Assembly: GCA_027600665.1 (NCBI GenBank)
Contig: JADGJL010000078.1
Coordinates: 1-47,325 of the forward strand
Length of the DNA stretch: 47,325 bases
Source of the DNA: Irineochytrium annulatum
Taxonomy: Eukaryota; Chytridiomycota; Chytridiomycetes; Chytridiales; Chytridiaceae
Direction of reading: 5' to 3'
A program made the translations under genes and the position numbers. Shown piece after piece: positions 36,682 through 46,510 of the stretch (position 1 is its first letter; each line of letters opens with the position of its first letter). The notes beneath the pieces are model-generated. The model did no database searches and had not been told where the DNA came from. It saw nothing but the letters and a program-made list of their open reading frames with translations.

Positions 36682-38666
36682 ATGATCGTCTCGGTGGTCG
36701 ACATCAAGCGGCTGACGCAAAAGCTCGATGGCTCCGTCATGGAGGACAAGATTCGTCAGATGCTCAAGGATGATGTGAGTTGTCCATCAACATCGTTCCG
36801 TACGACCCTGACCACACATTTCGTCCGCCCGCACAGCGTGAAGAGCGCCTAAAGCTCTCCCGCGCCCGCGTGAAGAACTGGGACAACACTATCGCAGGCC
36901 AGAGGCGGAAGAAGCTTGAGGCCAAGGGGGATAGGCTCGCCGCCGAGGAAGCGGAACGGATGGTGCAGGACCGCCTGCATGCGGAGGAGGAGGCAGAAAG
37001 GAGGCGGCTGGCGATAGAGAGGGCGAAGCAGCTGCAGTACAACAATGAGGACAGCGTGAGGGCGTTTCATAGCAGGGTGCTTCTGTTCCAAGTTTTGAAG
37101 GTACGGGATTTGCGCGTCGGAGACATGGCGAAGGGATATTGGTGGTCGAGAGAGTAAGCGCCAGAGGAAGCTTGGAGAGAGGTTGCTGAAGTGCTGCAGA
37201 GGCAGAGGAGTTGGATAGGGAGAAAAGGCCATCATGAAGCCATCGTGGGAACGTCTCAAGAACTGAACTTAACATCCCCACGCACAGGAAAGGGACTTGC
37301 AAGTCCAGACAAAGAAAGCGGCACGGGAGATGGAACGCCTGGCCGAGAGCGACTACGTTAAGAACGCTACAAACGCTTTTGGCGGCGATGCGAACGCCGA
37401 GGCCCGCGCGCTGTTGGAGTCTCGGAGAAGGTTGCGGGGCGTGGCCGGGCATCAGATCAGGCAGATGGAGGAGCGCATGAACAAGGAGCAGGAGGTCAAG
37501 TTGTTAGAAATTGAGGAGGCAAAGGAGCTGAGGCGGGTCGATTCGGCGCATAAGCGGGAGCACCAAGCCAAGCTTGAGGAGAGGAAGGCGAAGGGACGGC
37601 TACTCAGAGAGCAGCTGCTGCAGATGAGGGCGGATCTGAAGGCGAGACAGGAGGAGCAAAAGAGGCAGGAGCAGGAGGAGAGCGTCAGGGTCGAGGCATG
37701 GGTTGGACGAAAACGGCTTCAAAATCGGATGAAGAAAGATATTCAGGCTGATTGGTTCAGGTCGGTTTTCACTTTTCTTCGTCTCTTCAAATATAGACGT
37801 TTAACGGTACTCATTATAAGCGAGGGCATGAAGGCCAGAATGAGACTCGGGGAGCAGCAGGCAAAGGTCAGCTTCGAGCTCGACGCGAAGGCGGAGGAAC
37901 AAATCCGGCGGGCGATCGAGCTCAAGGACCTCAGGGCGAAGCAGGAGGAGGCCGAAAAGGAGGAGAAGAAGAGGCGGGCGGGGACAGAGCTAAAGGCATA
38001 TTTTGCTCAAAATGTGAGTGCGAGATATGCATTGCTCGTCCTTCTTTATCAGAAAAACGGCTTACTCTGCACCGCAAAACAGGATCGTGAGGTGGAGGAG
38101 AGGCGAATTGCCAGGCAGCAGGCCGACGCGCTCGAGCTCGAGGAGTACAAGCGCGAGTGGGATCTGAACATTCAGGAGCAGAAGGCTAAGCGTGCGCTGA
38201 AGCTGAAGGAGGGGAAAGACTTGCAGGATTTCCACTTTTCAGAAATGGTTTGTAGTGCATGCTATTATGCCATAAACGCGGTGGTGAACAGTTCGGGCCT
38301 GTCTAAACGTCGTTATTAGGAGAGGCTCGCGCGGGGGAAGAGGCAGGAGCGGGAAGAGCGCCTGAAGGACGACAAGAAGAATGACGGGAGCATGGAGCGG
38401 GAGGTGAGACTAAGCATACCTTGACCGCGCGACCGTTGTATTAAAAGTATCTTTCAATTCAGGAGCGTGAGCTGCTCGAGTACATGCGGGCGGTCGCCCG
38501 CGAGGGCTGGGCAAGAGACGATCATCGGCTTCAGCGATACGTGGCCGAAGCGCCGAAGGTGCCAAAACGGCCACGACCGCAGGCACCCGAGTACAACACG
38601 CACAACCGATTGGGGTTTGTCCCAGTCAAGCTGGGGGTTGACGTCGCCGTGAAGCCCGTAGCGTAA
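36682..38666 (+). CDS. CFAP210: CFAP210/CCDC173-like axonemal microtubule inner protein
   Basis: Trichohyalin/plectin-homology coiled-coil protein related to CFAP210, a microtubule inner protein of doublet A-tubules. Seven exons: 36682-36774, 36837-37100, 37288-37760, 37821-38013, 38083-38247, 38320-38403, 38463-38666; 491 residues. Nearly all helical, rich in Glu, Arg, Lys. Diagnostic blocks: REERLKLSRARVKNWDNTIAG-QRRKKLEAK, AIERAKQLQYNNEDSVRAFHS and LLFQVLKERDLQVQ, matching the CCDC173 pattern of VKNW-x-NTI-x-GQR and LLL-x-EVLKERE. Further on: HQIRQMEERMNKEQE and RHLQRY-type tail. The start ATG was chosen at 36682 as the first in frame. It lies two genes from DRC2, with only NDUFS4 between them. 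CFAP45/53 relatives share the fold, so exact orthology is probable, not proven. Confidence 0.85.
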
Positions 38667-38989
38667 TCTCCCCGACCGTGACTGTTTGCTGGTTGAGCGA
38701 TAAATGTTGCAACTTTCTGCATTTTTATAAAGGGAGAAAGTTTTGTTGTTTGCTTGCTAGTAAGTTCTCTGTTTTATTTATTGTAAGTCGAAGTAAGAAC
38801 ACGCGAAGTAAATCGGTCAGTAAAAGGACAATGCAGAAAAGGTCCAAAAAGGAATTTGTCCTAACGAGAAAAAAAAAAAAAAAGTTGGTCTTTCACAGAC
38901 ATCGCTTTGACGGACCAGTCGGTGGCTTGATCCAAGCATTCCACAGTCTGAACAATCACATCAACTCCGATCTCCTAACCCAGATCGCC
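38667..38989. other. Intergenic region with a 15-A run
   Basis: 3' flank of CFAP210 and promoter side of the next gene. A run of about fifteen A lies at 38869-38883. No gene or RNA seen. Confidence 0.5.
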
Positions 38990-41212
38990 ATGGCCGACAC
39001 TCTGCACTTTGCAAAGTACACCTCAACGCTGGAAGAGCGGGTAAGTTGTCCACCGTGTCTTCCTTCCGTCTCGTCAGTTTTAAATGCCTCCGTGTATATC
39101 CAGGTTGCCCTTTCCAATCAGCTGACAGTGAAGGAGGCTCGAGCCACCGAGCAGAAGCGGACCATTCTTGAACTTCAGCATACGGTCGCTCTCCTTCGCG
39201 GCCTCTGCTTTGCCTTCAATCTCCTGCCAGAGGATGTCCCGGCCCTGCCGGTCCTATCAGAATACAGCCCGCCGTGGACAAACGATGCTGGCTTTCCGAC
39301 AGTTGCTGCAGCTGCTTCTCGAGAGCGTGAGCCTTATTATGGTTTTCTTTTTCTTAAATTAAGCTGATAACGAACTCCGCAAATATCCAGCGCAAGACCT
39401 TCAATTGAGTGATTACCACCCAGCGTCATCATCAGCGAACTTCGACGATGGGCTGGCTGCACCAAGCGAACGTCTGGCGTCCAACGCTGTAGTAGCAGTT
39501 GACGGTGATAATGGCAACGATGACGATGAGGACGAGGACGATAAAGGGCCTCAGTTTAACCGTTATGAACGGAAATGGGATTCGGAGGAGACAATGACCG
39601 TATGGAGGGACGTTCTGAGCAGCAATTGGGGTGGGGACATTGATTCAAAGGTTGGCCACTTCGTCAGGAAATGGCTGCGCAAGCGTGGAGCCGGTGCCAA
39701 ACGGATTAAGTCGAAGGTCAACCCACAAAACCCCGCAGCCTTTGGCGTGCCCCACGTGATGATTGAGCCGTTGGTTCGGGCGGTGAAGGCGAAGTTTGGG
39801 GAGGGGTGGAGGTCGCCTTCCACGCAACCGGCGACTGCGGCGAAATTGTTCAGCGTGCCGAAGCCGACTTTCATCCCCACGAAACCGAATATGGTCCCAA
39901 AGGCGACGAACGACCCGAAACCGAAGACACGCGCCGCGACCGGCGGCAACGGGTTGACGAAGGTGAAGCTCGTGAGCAACGGGACTGGCGGCAAACTTAA
40001 GAAGACGAGCGTACGTACGGAACGGGGCTCCGCCGAAGCGCTAGAGCGCGCAGAGCGCATGAAAGCCAGGGAAAGGAGGAACACTTTGAACGCCGCCAAC
40101 GGAGACGCGTCCGCTGACGATGAGAGTGCCGGAGATTGCGGCGCGAAATCTCCTGACCGGTCCGACGGAAGAGGACCGGCTGCGAAGGAGGCCGACGACA
40201 AAACCCCTGACATCGAAGACGCGCAGGTGGAGGAGGTGGATAACGGCTCGGACGCTATTTCTCCGCCCCTAGAGGCGCGTCGTTTCCTTGTGCCGGATCA
40301 ACGGAGTCCGCAGCGGATTGCAGGTGCGGCCGGAAGTGATGACGGCGGATACGACTTTGGCGCCGCGCCCCTTGGGTTTGAGAAGGACGCTACTAACGAG
40401 TCGGTGCCCGCCTACAACGACGCGGTCATGATGTTGGCCCGGGAGAGCCCCGTGAAGGAGTCGACGCTGGAGCCGCTGTCGGAGACGTCGTTCCTGGCCA
40501 TGATCGATGAAGGGGAGCTGAGTTTGGAGCGGCCTATTTCGGGAGTGCGTGAGAGCGCGGTGGATGCAATGGAGGTCGATAGCGGCGGAGGAAATGACGC
40601 GACGGGTGGTGCCAACGTTCGAGAAGGGAAGTTGTTTACCGTGAGTGGGGTTAATGGTTTGATCGATGAGGGGACGCTAATTGGGCCGTCAACGGAAACG
40701 CGGACGGGAACGGAAATGCCGAGCTCGGAAGCCATCGGCACGAACCTCACCGGGAGCAGGGGGACGAGCAAATTTATTATCACGCCGTCCGGCCTCCGAC
40801 TAACTCGGTACAATCTGTGCGTATCTTCCTTTTATTTATCCGATGTTGCGTTCCACTAATCTCCTGGGTTATCATCTTGTAGGCTTTTGATCAAGCTCCA
40901 AAGGAACTACCACCTGCTCCCGGAAGCTGTTAGGATCTCCTTGAAGAAGGTGTATAGTTGTTGATTCGGCGTTACTTTAACCTCTATTAAATACCAATCT
41001 CAACTGCTACACGCGTTTAATAGGACGTGAAGCGGTTTCTGCAGAGGGAGATGGGCGACCTCTACGAAGACTGCGTCATACAGGGCGACGCCGGGAAGAA
41101 GAATCAAACATACGGCGTGCCCGAAACTATCCGGGCCAAGTTTATGACATGGGCAAGGGAGGAGCTTTCGAACAGATTTCCGTCCAAGACACTGACTGTA
41201 GAAGAACGTTAA
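38990..41212 (+). CDS. Unknown 660-aa protein with two related BEN-like modules
   Basis: Not recognised with certainty. Five exons: 38990-39040, 39104-39326, 39364-40816, 40883-40949, 41024-41212. The N-terminus is a coiled coil (about 15-60: EARATEQKRTILELQHTVALL). A folded module at about 165-242 has WRDVLSSNWGG, VGHFVRKWLRKRG and AAFGVPHVMIEPLVRAV. A long low-complexity, Lys-then-acidic region (about 245-560) follows. The C-terminal module (about 575-658) has LQRNYHLLPEAVR, VKRFLQREMGDLYED and TYGVPETIRAKFMTWAREEL. The two modules share (F/Y)GVP followed by a helix ending at Phe, as if duplicated. The C-terminal one recalls BEN domains (helix, then Ile-Arg-x-Phe-x-x-x and FP end), which bind DNA or chromatin. 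That link is weak; function stays open. Confidence 0.72.
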
Positions 41213-42172
41213 TCTCTTTTTTGCGAGGTTGTTGGGTTATCTTCTTGACCCTTAAGCGTGTTGCTTGTACATAAAGGACACGTGGGTTGGGCTGGTCGGG
41301 TTCGGAGAATGGTGGCCCTTTGTAGTTGTGTCGACTTGTTTAACCTGCGAATATATTGCTGGACGGGAAAATTGAACGACTAAGAGGAGGGGAGTAATCC
41401 TTAAGGAACACAGTCGCTGGCTGGCGGCTAAGGATCTGCCGGACAACCCCGTGGACTGGAGAAACAGAGATACGCCAGAACCTAAGGGCAGACCGACACG
41501 GAGAGCCCAACGTTGATTGGGAAGAAAAATAGAAAGCGGCAATGGAAGGCAGTAGCAGCAGGGGCAAGAATTGTTGCGGTCCTTTTCCTGTTAGGCCGCG
41601 GAATCTTAGCTCCGCTGTGTGTCAAGTAAGTGTTGGACGTAGGTGCAGGTGTGGCTGAGATTCATAGCATTGTCAAGGCCAGTCGTATTGGGTTGCAGCG
41701 ACGCAGGGTAATATTCCCGGTGGTGCCGGAGGTGTTGAACATCCCCGCCCGCAGCGTTTACTTATGGTAGAGCCTTGGGTTGCCATTGGGCACACCACGC
41801 GTATCGACAAAGATGAAGGGCATGATACGAGAAGACTGTTTCGTCAGTGACCATATGAGAGGATAAAGGGGTTTTGACTCTCCATCCGTCCGTCATTTGA
41901 TCAAAGGCTTTGAGGACGTGGGCGTGAAGGAGCTTCACACCCCTGACACGGGAAGCCTCGCCGGGCTTCTCGTGTCCCGTCATTGTGACGTCGTCCCGAT
42001 CGAACAGCAACAGCGTAGCCATGACCGAGTGTTCGGGAGGCGGTATATTGTCGGAGTTGATCCCACAGTGCGCCTTGCAATCGGCGCTAACCAAGTTCGT
42101 TTGGTTAATAACAGTATAGGTAACAAACGCAGTCGCTCAGTCGGGGTGACGATACCTCTTCCGGAGAAGGGG
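41213..42172. other. Intergenic, transition to repeat-rich DNA
   Basis: No gene recognised. A minus-strand frame (41762-42094) is protein-like in composition but shows no family motif; it sits next to the inverted repeat and could be a decayed part of the same repeat family. Confidence 0.4.
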
Positions 42173-42472
42173 CGCTTCCCTTGTGGGGACGGTCTGTACC
42201 TTCCTGGGACTGAAACGTGACTCGGCCTCATACTTGCTCTTCGCCAACGGATGGGCATATGAGGTTGCTCTGTCGCTGGGGGTGCAGTGACCCTCCAGCC
42301 AAGATGGTCCCGCGGAGGTCATTGGAAAGCTGGATCGGCAACCTATCCAAGCCACTTTGGTCATACAGCATCCAGTCAATCCACTAGGAGATATTTCTGC
42401 GGATGGTCGTATAGTAAAGCACGGCAGGAAGCGGTCTCTGACTATCACGGGTGACGGCCAGATTGTCCTCCC
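42173..42472 (-). repeat. Left copy of a dispersed repeat, inverted relative to the copy at 45731-45895
   Basis: Reverse-complement similarity to 45731-45895: shared blocks include GGACGGTCTGT, TACTTGCT, ATGGG-ATATG, GGTTGCTCTGTC and GGCC-GATTGTCCTCC. The left copy has about 130 nt extra between blocks. Both copies can be read in the same relative frame (peptide SDRAT-Y-HP and QTVPTREAPL). Whether they derive from a coding sequence is unclear. Confidence 0.75.
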
Positions 42473-45346
42473 TAGTGTTCGCAGTGGATCGGACCAGGTC
42501 CGAAATCCGGTCCGATCCGGTCCGAACTTTCGGACTCGGATCGCCTTTTTTCCAAGCCGGGTCCGATTTCAGTTCGATTCGGATTATCCGTCGGATCAGA
42601 TAATCCGAGTCCGATCCAGGTTGGATCTGGTTCAATATATATTATCAACGCTAGCTCACTTTTGTTCTTTCAATGTCAAACTGCGCACCATTTTTGGGAC
42701 AATCTGTGATTTGATGGAGACAATGACAAACGACTTCGCATCGACGAGGACGAGGACTTTCAATCGAGCGCAGCCAGTGACTGCGAAGAAGAATACACGT
42801 GAGGTGCTTCCACGTAAGATGCAAAAGGCGGTCGAGAGCAATGGGAAGCGACGTCGCGATCAATTGGATTGTGACTCTAATCAGGAGAATGACGAAGAAG
42901 CTAACAAAAACGCGGTGATTTTCGTGGACGACCGATCTCAGAAGGATAAAGATGCTTTGCATTGATCTGAGAGATGATTCTTCTCAGGTGGAATCGCAAA
43001 CGTGCAACGGAGAATCGGAGGGGTAAGACCGGCATGTTCAGCATCGTGGTATTGAAATCTTGGATATTTGCAGTGAGGAGAAAAGACAAAGCGTCCACAA
43101 GCGGTCATTTGGGGACATTTCTCCCAAGTAACCAAGGATGTTGATGTGGAGCTTGTAGGCAAGGACGGCAGCAGGACAAATGGGATCAAACAAAGAGATT
43201 TGCCCAGTGTCACCATTGCACCACGGAATTCGACAGGACGAAGTCTGTGGGGTCAACTACGACTATGAAAGCCATCTGAAATCTGCCCATGCGGAAGTCT
43301 ACCAAACCCTGTATCCTGATAAGGACAGGGGAGACTCCAAGATTACTGAGTTCTACGGCGGAAAGGTGAGTTTGTCAGATTTTACGGCGACACAGATAAT
43401 TTAAAAGCTTAGTCTAAGATTCCTTTCACTCAAGGCAAGTTCATGGACCGCTTGGTTAAGTGGATTATCGCTGAGGATCAGCTTTTCTCTGTGGTGGAAA
43501 ATCCGTTCATTAAGGCCGTATTTTCGGTGTTGAATTCCGCGGCCACTATTCCAAGTGCAAATACCGTAAAGAAATACGCAACGAGAATGTGGGAGGCTAA
43601 AAGGGAGGACATCAAGAACATTTTGCACACTGCGGACACCTTCATTCACTTGACTTGTGACGCTAGCAAGAACAAAAAGGCTTTTCTTGGAGTTACTGCA
43701 CATTTTATTGATAAAGATTGGAATATTCGTGAATTTGTCCAGGATTTCGCCGAGCTTGTCGGTCCTCATACTGGGCAGAACATGGCATTGGCATTGGTAG
43801 CCGTTCTGCAGCAGTTTGATCTCTTCAACAAGGTTTGTTTGTAGCAATTTGCAAGTTCTTGATGTCGGCTAACTAAGTTTCCAGCTCGGGTTTATTGTGG
43901 GAGACTCCGCATCGTCGAACTTTGTAATGGCCAAAGAAATCGCGCGCATTATAAATCAGCGTACAGACCTCGAACGCCCGTGGGTTGCTGAAGAGAGATT
44001 TCTGTTAAGCTGTGCCGGACACGCGATTGCTCGATCAGTGGCGGATTTCCTTGCGCAAATTGGGTGCTCTCCAAAATCGGAGATAGCGATGATGACGGAT
44101 TACGGAATCTCTGCTTCATCCGCAGAAGACCGGAAGGCTTTGAAGGCACTCGTGAAGGAGGGCAAAGAAGGAAAGAGGAAAGCTGGCAGCGTCATATTTT
44201 GCGTAAGTCTTACCGTGTAATTAAAGTTCGACTAATTTTTGGTCAGCTTAGGAGACTTGTGGTTGCTCTCCGCGCTTCTTCGCAAAGATTGCAAAACTTT
44301 CAGAGTATCTTAAAGCACATGGATTCGACAACGGACTCGCCGGCCTTGCTTGTTCCTATACTGGATTGCAAAACCAGGTGGTCGTCAACTCACGCCATGG
44401 TGCAGAGGGCCCTTAAGTTGAAAGATGCTATTAACCGTCATTGCGACGTTGACGAGAAAATTGGGAACTTTCGCCCGCATGAAAAGGATTGGATTATCTT
44501 GAGTTGGATTGCTGAGAATCTGGCGATATTAACGGAAGCTACAAATTTGGTATCCGGATCGAAGTCTCCCACGTGCGGGGTCGTGGCGCCAGTATACACA
44601 ACATGATACATGCGACGGTGGAGGGTCGGATGCAAATAGAATCGCTGGAGTGGCAGAAGAAGGCTCAGGAAGCCGCAACTTCGAAGCTTGCAAAGTATTA
44701 TGCAAAGACGGATAGCGTGGCCTACTTTGTCTCCAATGTAATGATACCTTTTGTAAAAACGCACTACTGGAAGGTTGCGAACTGGTCGGCGACTGATGTC
44801 GCGATGAGAAAGTATGTTCCTTTCATTAATCGGGTCATTTAATTGCTTAGCAAACAATTGCTCGCCGAGTTTGAGAATTGGAAATTGACTGCAGAAATCG
44901 GCGGTCAGTCCGGAATGACCCTATCTCGATCTTCATCTTCGGTTTCTCAATCGTCAACTAGTTTGCGCACTGGTTCAACACTTGCTATGAATTCAATTTT
45001 TGCAGGACAAAGAGGACACGATCGATGAGCTCGAGGATTATCTCCAGCATCCGACATTGCGAGTGGTTGACCAGTCCAAGATTTTGACACAGAGCTTGGA
45101 TTGGTGGAAGGTAATATTCCTTGGAGAATCAAATCTAACATAATTCAGTCGCAGTATTTGAATTACCCTAATCTATCCAAGATGGCCCGGGCATACCTCA
45201 GTATCCCAGCCACCAGTACGCCTTCGGAGCGAGCGTTTCTGCGGATGATCGACGTCACGGGTTGTCAATTTGAGAAGGAAGAAGAGAGTTTGGGTTTCCT
45301 TGATCTGGAGACGGAAGCGGAGAATATGGATGTGTATGCGGCGTAG
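42473..45346 (+). mobile_element. hAT-family DNA transposon, left end and body; right terminus not identified
   Basis: Begins with TAGTGTTCGCA at 42473, a hAT-like terminus, then 150 nt dense in CGGA/TCCG words, as expected of subterminal transposase-binding repeats. The BED-finger transposase gene follows. No inverted copy of the terminus (TGCGAACACTA) and no 8-bp target duplication were found to the right, so the true end is unknown or lost. The stop codon is used here as the right limit. Confidence 0.75.
42714..45346 (+). pseudogene. hAT transposase with BED zinc finger, at least two frameshifts
   Basis: Cut-and-paste transposase. Likely exons: 42714 to 43021 (upstream part uncertain), 43078-43154, 43196-43365, 43413-43832, 43885-44202, 44247-44811, 44851 to about 44940, 45007-45110, 45149-45346. 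Parts seen: BED finger (VIWGHFSQVTKD, then CHHC, then HLKSAH); first RNase H-like Asp in LTCDASKNKKAFLGVT; second in GDSASSNF; CAGHAIARSV; DCKTRWSSTHAMVQRAL; and the dimerisation end YPNLSKMARAYLSIPATSTPSERAF. Two breaks are not explained by introns: one base missing in an A run near 43270, inside the finger, and two bases too many near 44600, where PVY should run on to NMIHAT. The copy is probably inactive. A degraded SERAF-x-R end also departs from the usual SER-x-FS-x-AG. Family assignment is firm. Confidence 0.88.
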
Positions 45347-45723
45347 TTGTAGATTGCGATTATCTTTGTGTGTATGCCATCTATACTCTGATATATTCCG
45401 CAATTGATCAAGATATTATTCATCTAAATAAAGGATAACTTCATTGCAAACTGGTTAGTATAAGGCTTCATCAAGTCCCTGTCGCATACAGCTTGAATAA
45501 GGAGAGTAAGGAGCGATTAAACAATTTGGTATGTGACGACCAAAGATCCGACGAACTCCGGACTTGGTCCGTAAAAACGTGTTTGTGGCCTTTTTGGCTG
45601 TTGTGACTGCACACCAACTTTTGTAAACTTGACTTGTATGATCCTAGGGATCTTCGATTAGTATCAAAGGCCCTCAAAACGGAGTTTAGTCGCGCTGGGA
45701 TGCGGTTTGGCCGTGTTTTTACC

Positions 45724-45916
45724 AGTGGGGAGGACAATCCGGCCATCACCGTAGACTACCACGGGTGAGCCTCCAGGCTACCAGTGACAGAGCAACCGCA
45801 TATTCCCATCCAATGGCGATAAGCAAGTACGGAGCCGATTCTTGGGTCCATTTCAGGTGGGCACAGACCGTCCCGACCAGGGAAGCGCCACTCCCCCGAG
45901 TGTTAGTGGGGAGGAC
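45724..45916 (+). repeat. Right copy of dispersed repeat between 12-bp direct repeats
   Basis: AGTGGGGAGGAC occurs at 45724-45735 and again at 45905-45916, bracketing about 170 nt that are the inverted partner of 42173-42472. The second 12-mer abuts TAGTGTTCGCA. Confidence 0.75.
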
Positions 45917-46215
45917 TAGTGTTCGCACGGACCGGATCGGATCGGACTCGGACCAAAGTCCGTCGGACTCGGACTGGATTTTTGATGATCCGAATCTGAT
46001 CCGATTTGGTCGGACTTCAAAAACGCTCGGTCCGAGTCCGATCCTTCAGATTTTGGACTGCTTTTTTGCCATTTCTAGTCCGATCCGAAGACGCGGACTC
46101 GGACCGGACTCGGACCGGCTGACAAATTGCGGACTATCCGACGGACTTTCTTCGGACTGCGAGTTTGCGGTCCGAAGTTGGAGAACGGATAATCCGCTGA
46201 TAATCCGCAGTATAA
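45917..46215 (+). repeat. Second TAGTGTTCGCA terminus with CGGA/TCCG-rich DNA
   Basis: TAGTGTTCGCA at 45917 is the same 11 bases as at 42473, in the same orientation, and is followed by about 300 nt crowded with CGGACTCGGA, GGTCCGA and GATCCG words. It looks like the left end of another, non-autonomous or truncated, member of the same hAT family. No coding sequence follows directly. Confidence 0.7.
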
Positions 46216-46510
46216 TCCGAACCCAAACCCAATACGATGTCTTTTTCTTGGTTGCACAGAACCGCTAAAACCTAATTTATCTCCCGCAAAGCCAGCAAGA
46301 CAGCAAGAAGAGGTATAAAGAAAAAAAGAACGAGATAAGACTTAATGAAAAATCTTATGGTACAGAGAACTCGGATATGCAAGTGATAGTTATAAATGGA
46401 TGGGTATACAACAATATATGCAGGGAGATTGGATAAATTAGGTGTTCGGTATAAAACGCTACTGCAGCAAAATCCTCAGCAAAATCCTAAAGCCGAATTC
46501 GACATTCTCC
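46216..46510. other. AT-rich flank between repeat and partial gene
   Basis: No gene seen. A small duplicate GCAAAATCCT pair lies at about 46468-46488, just beyond the stop of the partial minus-strand gene. Confidence 0.4.
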
